Assembly (NCBI RefSeq): GCF_051401765.1
Contig: NW_027480468.1
Span: 2,542,001 to 2,606,000, forward strand
DNA length: 64,000 bases
Direction of reading: 5' to 3'
DNA from: Calliopsis andreniformis
Taxonomy: Eukaryota > Arthropoda > Insecta > Hymenoptera > Andrenidae
Shown: piece by piece, positions 50,848-63,700 of the stretch
Position numbering within the stretch: the first letter of the stretch is position 1
Layout: each line of letters starts with the position of its first letter
Made by a program: the position numbers and the translations under genes
Notes under the pieces: model-generated
Database searches by the model: none
Told to the model about the DNA's origin: nothing
The model's input: the letters and a program-made list of their open reading frames with translations, nothing else

Positions 50848-53800
50848 ATTGAGGATTCAGGATTGAGGATTCAGAATTGAGGTTTGAGGACTGAGGATTG
50901 AGGTTTGAGGATTGAAGATTGAGTATTGAGGATTGAAGATTGAGGATTGAGGATTGAGGATTGAGGATTGAGGATTGAGGATTGAGGATTGAGTATTGAA
51001 GATTGAATATTGATGATTGAAGATTGAGGATTGAGGATTGAGGGTTGCGGATTGAGGACGAGGACTGAGGGTTGAGTATTGATGTTTGAGGTCTGAGGAT
51101 TGAGGATAGAGGATTGAGAATTGAGGATTGAGGAATGAGGATTGAAGATTGAGGATTGGTTATTGAGGATTGAAGAATGAGGACTGAGGGCTGAGGATTG
51201 AGGATTGAGGATTGAAGATTGAGTATTGAGGATTGAAGATTGCGGATTGAGGACTGAGGAGTGAGGATTGAGGATTGAGGATTGCGGGTTGAGGATTGAA
51301 GATTGAAGATTGAGGATTGAGGACTGAGGATTAAAGGCTGAGTACTGAGGATTGAAGATTGAGGATTGATGATTGAGGATTGAGGATTGAGTATTGAGGA
51401 TTGAGGATTGAGGATTGAGTATTGAAGATTGAGGATTGATGATTGAGGATTGAGGATTGAGGATTGAGGATTGAGTATTGAGGATTGAGGTTTGAAGATT
51501 GAGTATTGAGGATTGAAGATTGAGAATTGAGGATTGAGGTTTGAACATTGAGGACTGAGTGTTGAGGGTTGAAGATTGAGGATTGAGGATTGGGGATTGA
51601 GGACTGAGGATTGAGGATGAGGGCTGAGGGTTGAGGATTGACGTTTAAGGACTGAGGACTGAGGAATGAGGATTGAGAATTGAGGATTGAGGATTGAGGA
51701 TTGAAGATTGAGGATTGGGTATTGAGGATTGAAGGATGAGGATTGAGGATTGAGGATTGATGATTGAAGATTGAGTATTGAGGTTTGAAGACTGACGATT
51801 GAGGGTTGAGGATTGAGGATTGAGGATTGAGGTTTGAGGATTGATGATTGAGTAATGAGGATTGAAGGTTGAGGATTGAGGATTGAGGATTGGGGATTGA
51901 GGATTGATGATTGAGTATTGGGGATTGAGGATTGAGGATTGAGTATTGAGGATTGAGGATTGAAGATTGAGTATTGACGATTGAAGATTGAGAATTGAGG
52001 ATTGAGGTTTGAACATTGAGGACTGAGTGTTGAGGGTTGAAGATTGAGGATTGAGGATTGAGGATTGAGGATTGAGGATTGAGGATTGAGGATTGAGTAT
52101 TGAAGATTGAGGATTCATGATAGAGGATTGAGGATTGAGGATTGAGGATTGAGGATTGAGGATTGAAGATTGAGGATTTTGTATTGCGGATTGAACATTG
52201 AGGATTGAGGATTGAGGATTGAAGATTGAGGATTGAGGATTGAGGACTGAAGATTGAATATTGATGATTGAAGATTGAGGATTGAGGATTGAGGGTTGTG
52301 GATTGAGGACGAGGACTGAGGGTTGAGTATTGATGTTTGAGGTCTGAGGATTGAGGATTGAGGATTGAGAATTGAGGATTGAGGATTGAGGATTGAAGGT
52401 TGCGGATTAGTTATTGAGGATTGAAGAATGAGGACTGACGGTTGAGGATTGAAGATTGAGGAATGAAGATTGAGTATTGAGGATTGAAGATTGAGGATTG
52501 AGGAATGAGGATTGAGGATTGAAGATTGAAGATTGAGGATTGAGGACTGAGGATTAAAGATTGAGTATTGAGGATTGAAGATTGAGGATTGATGATTGAG
52601 GATTGAGGATTGGGGATTCAGGACTGAGGACTGAGGATTGAGGATTGAAGATTGAGGATTGATTATTGAGGATTGAGGATTGAGGATTGAGGATTTAGGA
52701 TTGAGAATTGAAGATTGAATATTGATGATTGAAGATTGAGGATTGAGGATTGAGTGTTGTGGATTGAGGACGAGGACTGAGGGTTGAGTATTGATGTTTG
52801 AGGTCTGAGGATTGAGGATTGAGGATTGAGAATTGAGGATTGAGGATTGAGGGTTGAAGATTGAGGATTGAGGATTGAGGATTGAGGATTGAGGATTGAA
52901 GATTGAGGATTTTGTATTGCGGATTGAACATTGAGGATTGAGGATTGAGGATTGTGGATTGAGGATTGAGGATTGAGTACTGAGGATTGAATATTGATGA
53001 TTGAAGATTGAGGGTTGAGGATTGAGGGTTGTGGATTGAGGACGAGGACTGAGGGTTGAGTATTGATGTTTGAGATCTGAGGATTGAGGATTGAGGATTG
53101 AGAATTGAGGATTGAGGATTGAGGATTGAAGGTTGAGGATTGGTTATTGAGGATTGAAGAATGAGGACCGAGGGTTGAGGATTGAGGATTGAGGAATGAA
53201 GATTGAGTATTGAGGATTGAAGATTGAGGATTGAGGAATGAGGATTGAGGATTGAAGATTGAAGATTGAGGATTGAGGACTGAGGATTAAAGATTGAGTA
53301 TTGAGGATTGAAGATTGAGGATTGATGATTGAGGATTGAAGATTGGGGATTCAGGACTGAGGATTGAGGATTGAGGATTGAAGATTGAGGATTGGTTATT
53401 GAGGATTGAGGATTGAGGATTGAGGATTGAGGATTGAGAATTGAAGATTGAATATTGATGATTGAAGATTGAGGATTGAGGATTGAGTGTTGTGGATTGC
53501 GGACGAGGACTGAGGGTTGAGTATTGATGTTTGAGGTCTGAGGATTGAGGATTGAGGATTGAGAATTGAGGATTGAGGATTGTGGATTGAGGATTGAAGG
53601 TTGAGGATTGGTTATTGAGGATTGAAGAATGAGGACTGAGGGTTGAGGATTGAGGATTGAGGAATGAAGATTGAGTATTGAGGATTGAGGATTGAGGATT
53701 GAGGATTGAGGATGAGGGCTGAGGGCTGAGGATTGAGGTTTAAGGACTGAGGACTGAGGATTGAGGATTGAGAATTGAGGATTGAGGATTGAGGATTGAA

Positions 53801-55403
53801 GATTGAGGATTGGGTACTGAGGATTGAAGGATGAGGATTGAGGATTGAGGATTGAGGATTGAGGATTGGAGGTTGAATATTGAGGTTTGAAGACTGACGA
53901 TTGAGGGTTGAGGATTGAGGATTGAGGATTGAGGATTGAGGGTTGAGGATTGAGGATTGAGAATTGAGGATTGAGGATTGAGGATTGAAGATTGAGGATT
54001 GGGTATTGAGGATTGAGGATTGAGGATTTAAGATTGAGTATTGAGGATTGAAGATTGAGAATTGAGTATTGAGGATTGAACATTGAGGACTGAGTGCTGA
54101 GTGTTGAGTGATGAGAATTGATGTTTGTGGATAGAGGTTTGAAGATTGCAGATTGAGTATTGAGTATTGAAAACTGTGTATTGAGGATATTCTAGTGAGG
54201 ATTGAGGATTGACAACTGATTGTTGGGGACTGAGGGCTGAAGATTGAGGATTCAGGATTGAGGATTCAGGATTGTGGTTTGAGGACTGAGGATTGAGGAT
54301 TGAGGATTGAGGGTTGATGATTGAGGATTGAGGATTGAAGACTGAGGATTGGGTATCGAGGATTGAACATTGAGGATTGAGGATTGAGGATTGAGGATTG
54401 AGGATTGAGTATTGAAGATTGAATATTGATGATTGAAGGTTGAGGATTGAGGATTGAGCGTTGTGGATTGAGGACGAGGACTGAAGGTTGAGTATTGATG
54501 TTTGAGGTCTGAGGATTGAGGATTGAGTATTGAAGATTGAGGATTGATGATTGAGGATTGAGGATTGAGGATTGAGGATTGAGTATTGAGGATTGAGGAT
54601 TGAAGATTGAGTATTGAGGATTGAAGATTGAGAATTGAGAATTGAGGTTTGAACATTGAGGACTGAGTGTTGAGGGTTGAAGATTGAGGATTGAGGATTG
54701 AGGATTGAGGACTGAGGATTGAGGATGAGGGCTGAGGGTTGAGGATTGAGGTTTAAGGACTGAGGTCTGAGGAATGAGGATTGAGAATTGAGGATTGAGG
54801 ATTGAGGATTGAAGATTGAGGATTGGGTATTGAGGATTGAAGGATGAGGATTGAGGATTGAGGATTGAGGATTGAGGATTGATGATTGAAGATTGAGTAT
54901 TGAGGTTTGAAGACTGACGATTGAGGGTTGAGGATCGAGGGTTGAGGATTGAGGTTTGAGGATTGATGATTGAGTAATGAGGATTGAAGGTTGAGGATTG
55001 AGGATTGAGGATTGAGGATTGAGGATTGATGATTGAGTATTGGGGACTGAGTGTTGAGGTTTGAGTGATGAGAATTGATGTTTGTGGATAGAGATTTAAA
55101 GATTACAGATTCAGTATTGAGTATTGAAAACTGTGAATTGATGATATTCTATTGAGGATTGAGAATTGACAACTGATTGTTGAGGACTGAGGTCTGAAGA
55201 TTGAGGATTGAGGATTGAAGATTGAGGATTAAAGATTGAGTATTGAGGATTGAAGATTGAGGATTGATGATTGAGGATTGAGGATTGAGGATTGAGCATT
55301 GAGGATTGAGGATTGAGGATTGAGTATTGAAGATTGAGGATTGATGATAGAGGATTGAGTATTGAGGATTGAGGATTGAGTATTCTGAATTGAGGATTGA
55401 AGA
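50311..55403 (+). repeat. First copy of the tandem 5,093-bp array
   Basis: This stretch repeats at 55404-60496 with a constant offset of 5,093 bp. Antisense frames of 225, 157, 462, 134 and 62 codons reappear at that offset, four of them with identical translation. Differences are few, for example tggggatt near 51893 versus tgaggatt, and gaggtctgagg near 54771 versus gaggactgagg. The offset match begins near 50311-50319. Each copy carries B', C and A blocks in that order. Confidence 0.93.
54123..54242 (+). repeat. 120-bp diverged block, class C (C3)
   Basis: C3 has gaggtttgaagattgcag, ctgtgtattgagg, ttctagtgagg, gttggggactg and gggctgaag. C4 is its exact counterpart in the next 5,093-bp copy. 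Confidence 0.9.
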
Positions 55404-55940
55404 TTGAGTATTGAGGATTGAGGATTGAGGATTGAGGATTGAGGATTGAAGATTGAATATTGATGATTGAAGATTGAGGATTGAGGTTTGAGGGTTGTGG
55501 ATTGAGGACGAGGACTGAGGGTTGAGTATTGATGTTTGATGTCTGATTATTGAGAATTGAGGATTGAGAATTGAGGACTGAAGATTGAGTATTGAGGATT
55601 GAGGATTGAGGATTGAGGATTGAGTATTGAAGATTGAGGATTGATGATTGAGGATTGAGGATTGAGGGTTGAGGACGGAGTATTGGGGATTGAGGATTGA
55701 AGATTGAGGATTGAGGATTGAGGATTAAAGATTGAGTATTGAGGATTGAAGATTCAGAATTGAGGATTGAGGATTGAACATTGCGGACTGAGTGTTGAGG
55801 GTTGAGTGATGAGAATTGATGTTTGTGGATAGTGATTTGAAGATTGCAGATTGAGTATTGAGTATTGAAAACTGTGAATTGAGGATATTCTATTGAGGAT
55901 TGAGGATTGTCACCTGACTGTTGAGGACTGAGGGCTGAAG
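55080..55940 (+). repeat. A15-B10 cassette of 120-bp diverged blocks
   Basis: A15 (55080-55199) is generic class A with agatttaaag and attacag. B10 (55821-55940) is B'. Spacing is 741 bp. The boundary between the first two 5,093-bp copies falls between the two blocks, so this cassette was formed by the tandem join. Confidence 0.88.
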
Positions 55941-58900
55941 ATTGAGGATTCAGGATTGAGGATTCAGAATTGAGGTTTGAGGACTGAGGATTGAGGTTTG
56001 AGGATTGAAGATTGAGTATTGAGGATTGAAGATTGAGGATTGAGGATTGAGGATTGAGGATTGAGGATTGAGGATTGAGGATTGAGTATTGAAGATTGAA
56101 TATTGATGATTGAAGATTGAGGATTGAGGATTGAGGGTTGCGGATTGAGGACGAGGACTGAGGGTTGAGTATTGATGTTTGAGGTCTGAGGATTGAGGAT
56201 AGAGGATTGAGAATTGAGGATTGAGGAATGAGGATTGAAGATTGAGGATTGGTTATTGAGGATTGAAGAATGAGGACTGAGGGCTGAGGATTGAGGATTG
56301 AGGATTGAAGATTGAGTATTGAGGATTGAAGATTGCGGATTGAGGACTGAGGAGTGAGGATTGAGGATTGAGGATTGCGGGTTGAGGATTGAAGATTGAA
56401 GATTGAGGATTGAGGACTGAGGATTAAAGGCTGAGTACTGAGGATTGAAGATTGAGGATTGATGATTGAGGATTGAGGATTGAGTATTGAGGATTGAGGA
56501 TTGAGGATTGAGTATTGAAGATTGAGGATTGATGATTGAGGATTGAGGATTGAGGATTGAGGATTGAGTATTGAGGATTGAGGTTTGAAGATTGAGTATT
56601 GAGGATTGAAGATTGAGAATTGAGGATTGAGGTTTGAACATTGAGGACTGAGTGTTGAGGGTTGAAGATTGAGGATTGAGGATTGGGGATTGAGGACTGA
56701 GGATTGAGGATGAGGGCTGAGGGTTGAGGATTGACGTTTAAGGACTGAGGACTGAGGAATGAGGATTGAGAATTGAGGATTGAGGATTGAGGATTGAAGA
56801 TTGAGGATTGGGTATTGAGGATTGAAGGATGAGGATTGAGGATTGAGGATTGATGATTGAAGATTGAGTATTGAGGTTTGAAGACTGACGATTGAGGGTT
56901 GAGGATTGAGGATTGAGGATTGAGGTTTGAGGATTGATGATTGAGTAATGAGGATTGAAGGTTGAGGATTGAGGATTGAGGATTGAGGATTGAGGATTGA
57001 TGATTGAGTATTGGGGATTGAGGATTGAGGATTGAGTATTGAGGATTGAGGATTGAAGATTGAGTATTGACGATTGAAGATTGAGAATTGAGGATTGAGG
57101 TTTGAACATTGAGGACTGAGTGTTGAGGGTTGAAGATTGAGGATTGAGGATTGAGGATTGAGGATTGAGGATTGAGGATTGAGGATTGAGTATTGAAGAT
57201 TGAGGATTCATGATAGAGGATTGAGGATTGAGGATTGAGGATTGAGGATTGAGGATTGAAGATTGAGGATTTTGTATTGCGGATTGAACATTGAGGATTG
57301 AGGATTGAGGATTGAAGATTGAGGATTGAGGATTGAGGACTGAAGATTGAATATTGATGATTGAAGATTGAGGATTGAGGATTGAGGGTTGTGGATTGAG
57401 GACGAGGACTGAGGGTTGAGTATTGATGTTTGAGGTCTGAGGATTGAGGATTGAGGATTGAGAATTGAGGATTGAGGATTGAGGATTGAAGGTTGCGGAT
57501 TAGTTATTGAGGATTGAAGAATGAGGACTGACGGTTGAGGATTGAAGATTGAGGAATGAAGATTGAGTATTGAGGATTGAAGATTGAGGATTGAGGAATG
57601 AGGATTGAGGATTGAAGATTGAAGATTGAGGATTGAGGACTGAGGATTAAAGATTGAGTATTGAGGATTGAAGATTGAGGATTGATGATTGAGGATTGAG
57701 GATTGGGGATTCAGGACTGAGGACTGAGGATTGAGGATTGAAGATTGAGGATTGATTATTGAGGATTGAGGATTGAGGATTGAGGATTTAGGATTGAGAA
57801 TTGAAGATTGAATATTGATGATTGAAGATTGAGGATTGAGGATTGAGTGTTGTGGATTGAGGACGAGGACTGAGGGTTGAGTATTGATGTTTGAGGTCTG
57901 AGGATTGAGGATTGAGGATTGAGAATTGAGGATTGAGGATTGAGGGTTGAAGATTGAGGATTGAGGATTGAGGATTGAGGATTGAGGATTGAAGATTGAG
58001 GATTTTGTATTGCGGATTGAACATTGAGGATTGAGGATTGAGGATTGTGGATTGAGGATTGAGGATTGAGTACTGAGGATTGAATATTGATGATTGAAGA
58101 TTGAGGGTTGAGGATTGAGGGTTGTGGATTGAGGACGAGGACTGAGGGTTGAGTATTGATGTTTGAGATCTGAGGATTGAGGATTGAGGATTGAGAATTG
58201 AGGATTGAGGATTGAGGATTGAAGGTTGAGGATTGGTTATTGAGGATTGAAGAATGAGGACCGAGGGTTGAGGATTGAGGATTGAGGAATGAAGATTGAG
58301 TATTGAGGATTGAAGATTGAGGATTGAGGAATGAGGATTGAGGATTGAAGATTGAAGATTGAGGATTGAGGACTGAGGATTAAAGATTGAGTATTGAGGA
58401 TTGAAGATTGAGGATTGATGATTGAGGATTGAAGATTGGGGATTCAGGACTGAGGATTGAGGATTGAGGATTGAAGATTGAGGATTGGTTATTGAGGATT
58501 GAGGATTGAGGATTGAGGATTGAGGATTGAGAATTGAAGATTGAATATTGATGATTGAAGATTGAGGATTGAGGATTGAGTGTTGTGGATTGCGGACGAG
58601 GACTGAGGGTTGAGTATTGATGTTTGAGGTCTGAGGATTGAGGATTGAGGATTGAGAATTGAGGATTGAGGATTGTGGATTGAGGATTGAAGGTTGAGGA
58701 TTGGTTATTGAGGATTGAAGAATGAGGACTGAGGGTTGAGGATTGAGGATTGAGGAATGAAGATTGAGTATTGAGGATTGAGGATTGAGGATTGAGGATT
58801 GAGGATGAGGGCTGAGGGCTGAGGATTGAGGTTTAAGGACTGAGGACTGAGGATTGAGGATTGAGAATTGAGGATTGAGGATTGAGGATTGAAGATTGAG

Positions 58901-60496
58901 GATTGGGTACTGAGGATTGAAGGATGAGGATTGAGGATTGAGGATTGAGGATTGAGGATTGGAGGTTGAATATTGAGGTTTGAAGACTGACGATTGAGGG
59001 TTGAGGATTGAGGATTGAGGATTGAGGATTGAGGGTTGAGGATTGAGGATTGAGAATTGAGGATTGAGGATTGAGGATTGAAGATTGAGGATTGGGTATT
59101 GAGGATTGAGGATTGAGGATTTAAGATTGAGTATTGAGGATTGAAGATTGAGAATTGAGTATTGAGGATTGAACATTGAGGACTGAGTGCTGAGTGTTGA
59201 GTGATGAGAATTGATGTTTGTGGATAGAGGTTTGAAGATTGCAGATTGAGTATTGAGTATTGAAAACTGTGTATTGAGGATATTCTAGTGAGGATTGAGG
59301 ATTGACAACTGATTGTTGGGGACTGAGGGCTGAAGATTGAGGATTCAGGATTGAGGATTCAGGATTGTGGTTTGAGGACTGAGGATTGAGGATTGAGGAT
59401 TGAGGGTTGATGATTGAGGATTGAGGATTGAAGACTGAGGATTGGGTATCGAGGATTGAACATTGAGGATTGAGGATTGAGGATTGAGGATTGAGGATTG
59501 AGTATTGAAGATTGAATATTGATGATTGAAGGTTGAGGATTGAGGATTGAGCGTTGTGGATTGAGGACGAGGACTGAAGGTTGAGTATTGATGTTTGAGG
59601 TCTGAGGATTGAGGATTGAGTATTGAAGATTGAGGATTGATGATTGAGGATTGAGGATTGAGGATTGAGGATTGAGTATTGAGGATTGAGGATTGAAGAT
59701 TGAGTATTGAGGATTGAAGATTGAGAATTGAGAATTGAGGTTTGAACATTGAGGACTGAGTGTTGAGGGTTGAAGATTGAGGATTGAGGATTGAGGATTG
59801 AGGACTGAGGATTGAGGATGAGGGCTGAGGGTTGAGGATTGAGGTTTAAGGACTGAGGACTGAGGAATGAGGATTGAGAATTGAGGATTGAGGATTGAGG
59901 ATTGAAGATTGAGGATTGGGTATTGAGGATTGAAGGATGAGGATTGAGGATTGAGGATTGAGGATTGAGGATTGATGATTGAAGATTGAGTATTGAGGTT
60001 TGAAGACTGACGATTGAGGGTTGAGGATCGAGGGTTGAGGATTGAGGTTTGAGGATTGATGATTGAGTAATGAGGATTGAAGGTTGAGGATTGAGGATTG
60101 AGGATTGAGGATTGAGGATTGATGATTGAGTATTGGGGACTGAGTGTTGAGGTTTGAGTGATGAGAATTGATGTTTGTGGATAGAGATTTAAAGATTACA
60201 GATTCAGTATTGAGTATTGAAAACTGTGAATTGATGATATTCTATTGAGGATTGAGAATTGACAACTGATTGTTGAGGACTGAGGTCTGAAGATTGAGGA
60301 TTGAGGATTGAAGATTGAGGATTAAAGATTGAGTATTGAGGATTGAAGATTGAGGATTGATGATTGAGGATTGAGGATTGAGGATTGAGCATTGAGGATT
60401 GAGGATTGAGGATTGAGTATTGAAGATTGAGGATTGATGATAGAGCATTGAGTATTGAGGATTGAGGATTGAGTATTCTGAATTGAGGATTGAAGA
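55404..60496 (+). repeat. Second copy of the tandem 5,093-bp array
   Basis: This copy is nearly identical to 50311-55403. Block C4 is at 59216-59335 and A16 at 60173-60292. Just after its end, the third copy departs from the expected sequence for about 180 bp. Confidence 0.93.
59216..59335 (+). repeat. 120-bp diverged block, class C (C4)
   Basis: C4 has the same sequence as C3, 5,093 bp away. The next class C block would begin a few bases beyond the end of the window. The last bases (gtgatgagaattga) are the conserved lead-in to a block. Confidence 0.9.
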
Positions 60497-60733
60497 TTGA
60501 GGATTGAGGATTGAGGATTATAGATTGAGTATTGAGGATTGAAGGTTGAGAATTGAGGATTGCGGATTGAACATTGAGAACTGAGTGTTGAGGGTTGAGT
60601 GATGAGAATTGATGTTTGTGGATAGTGATTTGAAGATTGCAGATTGAGTATTGAGTATTGAAAACTGTGAATTGAGGGTATTCTATTGAGGATTGAGGAT
60701 TGTCACCTGACTGTTGAGGACTGAGGGCTGAAG
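60173..60733 (+). repeat. A16-B11 cassette with a hybrid B block
   Basis: A16 (60173-60292) is like A15. B11 (60614-60733) has the class B form gaattgaggg on its left, then the B' forms tattctatt, cacctgactg and gggctgaag. The lead-in (gattatagattg, gaaggttgagaattg, gagaactgag) is also class B, like 14.3 kb. Spacing is only 441 bp (63 heptamers), the shortest A-B distance in the window. A crossover near 60677-60681 would explain all of this. Confidence 0.85.
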
Positions 60734-63700
60734 ATTGAGGATTCAGGATTGAGGATTCAGAATTGAGGTTTGAGGACTGAGGATTGAGGATTGAGGATTA
60801 AAGATTGAGTATTGAGGATTGAAGATTGAGGATTGAGGATTGAGGATTGAGGATTGAGGATTGAGGATTGAGTATTGAAGATTGAATATTGATGATTGAA
60901 GATTGAGGATTGAGGATTGAGGGTTGCGGATTGAGGACGAGGACTGAGGGTTGAGTATTGATGTTTGAGGTCTGAGGATTGAGGATAGAGGATTGAGAAT
61001 TGAGGATTGAGGAATGAGGATTGAAGATTGAGGATTGGTTATTGAGGATTGAAGAATGAGGACTGAGGGCTGAGGATTGAGGATTGAGGATTGAAGTTTG
61101 AGTATTGAGGATTGAAGATTGCGGATTGAGGACTGAGGATTGAGGATTGAGGATTGAGGATTGCGGGTTGAGTATTGAAGATTGAAGATTGAGGATCGAG
61201 GACTGAGGATTAAAGATTGAGTACTGAGGATTGAAGATTGAGGATTGATGATTGAGGATTGAGGATTGAGTATTGAGGATTGAGGATTGAGGATTGAGTA
61301 TTGAAGATTGAGGATTGTTGATTGAGGATTGAGGATTGAGGATTGAGGATTGAGTATTGAGGATTGAGGTTTGAGGATTGAGTATTGAGTATTGAAGATT
61401 GAGAATTGAGGATTGAGGTTTGAACATTGAGGACTGAGTGTTGAGGGTTGAAGATTGAGGATTGAGGATTGAGGATTGAGGACTGAGGATTGAGGATGAG
61501 GGCTGAGGGTTGAGGATTGAGGTTTAAGGACTGAGGACTGAGGAATGAGGATTGAGAATTGTGGATTGAGTATTGAGGATTGAAGATTGAGGATTGGGTA
61601 TTGAGGATTGAAGGATGAGGATTGAGGATTGAGGATTGAGGATTGAGGATTGATGATTGAAGATTGAGTATTGAGGTTTGAAGACTGACGATTGAGGGTT
61701 GAGGATTGAGGATTGAGGATTGAGGTTTGAGGATTGATGATTGAGTAATGAGGATTGAAGGTTGAGGAATGAGGATTGAGGATTGAGGATTGAGGATTGA
61801 TGATTGAGGATTGGGTATTGAGGATTGAGGATTGAGTATTGACGATTGAGGATTGAAGATTGAGTATTGAGGATTGAAGATTGAGAATTGAGGATTGAGG
61901 TTTGAACATTGAGGACTGAGTGTTGAGGGTTGAAGATTGAGGATTGAGGATTGAGGATTGAGGATTGAGGATTGAGGATTGAGGATTGAGTATTGAAGAT
62001 TGAGGATTCATGATAGAGGATTGAGGATTGAGGATTGAGGATTGAGGATTGAGGATTGAAGATTGAGGATTTTTTATTGCGGATTGAACATTGAGGATTG
62101 AGGATTGAGGATTGAGGATTGAGGATTGAGGATTGAGGACTGAAGATTGAATATTGATGATTGAAGATTGAGGATTGAGGATTGAGGGTTGTCGATTGAG
62201 GACGAGGACTGAGGGTTGAGTATTGATGTTTGAGGTCTGAGGATTGAGGATTGAGGATTGAGAATTGAGGATTGAGGATTGAGGATTGAAGGTTGCGGAT
62301 TAGTTATTGAGGATTGAAGAATGAGGACTGACGGTTGAGGATTGAAGATTGAGGAATGAAGATTGAGTATTGAGGATTGAAGATTGAGGATTGAGGAATG
62401 AGGATTGAGGATTGAAGATTGAAGATTGAGGATTGAGGACTGAGGATTAAAGATTGAGTATTGAGGATTGAAGATTGAGGATTGATGATTGAGGATTGAG
62501 GATTGGGGATTCAGGACTGAGGACTGAGGATTGAGGATTGAAGATTGAGGATTGATTATTGAGGATTGAGGATTGAGGATTGAGGATTTAGGATTGAGAA
62601 TTGAAGATTGAATATTGATGATTGAAGATTGAGGATTGAGGATTGAGTGTTGTGGATTGAGGACGAGGACTGAGGGTTGAGTATTGATGTTTGAGGTCTG
62701 AGGATTGAGGATTGAGGATTGAGAATTGAGGATTGAGGATTGAGGGTTGAAGATTGAGGATTGAGGATTGAGGATTGAGGATTGAGGATTGAAGATTGAG
62801 GATTTTGTATTGCGGATTGAACATTGAGGATTGAGGATTGAGGATTGTGGATTGAGGATTGAGGATTGAGTACTGAGGATTGAATATTGATGATTGAAGA
62901 TTGAGGGTTGAGGATTGAGGGTTGTGGATTGAGGACGAGGACTGAGGGTTGAGTATTGATGTTTGAGATCTGAGGATTGAGGATTGAGGATTGAGAATTG
63001 AGGATTGAGGATTGAGGATTGAAGGTTGAGGATTGGTTATTGAGGATTGAAGAATGAGGACCGAGGGTTGAGGATTGAGGATTGAGGAATGAAGATTGAG
63101 TATTGAGGATTGAAGATTGAGGATTGAGGAATGAGGATTGAGGATTGAAGATTGAAGATTGAGGATTGAGGACTGAGGATTAAAGATTGAGTATTGAGGA
63201 TTGAAGATTGAGGATTGATGATTGAGGATTGAAGATTGGGGATTCAGGACTGAGGATTGAGGATTGAGGATTGAAGATTGAGGATTGGTTATTGAGGATT
63301 GAGGATTGAGGATTGAGGATTGAGGATTGAGAATTGAAGATTGAATATTGATGATTGAAGATTGAGGATTGAGGATTGAGTGTTGTGGATTGCGGACGAG
63401 GACTGAGGGTTGAGTATTGATGTTTGAGGTCTGAGGATTGAGGATTGAGGATTGAGAATTGAGGATTGAGGATTGTGGATTGAGGATTGAAGGTTGAGGA
63501 TTGGTTATTGAGGATTGAAGAATGAGGACTGAGGGTTGAGGATTGAGGATTGAGGAATGAAGATTGAGTATTGAGGATTGAGGATTGAGGATTGAGGATT
63601 GAGGATGAGGGCTGAGGGCTGAGGATTGAGGTTTAAGGACTGAGGACTGAGGATTGAGGATTGAGAATTGAGGATTGAGGATTGAGGATTGAAGATTGAG

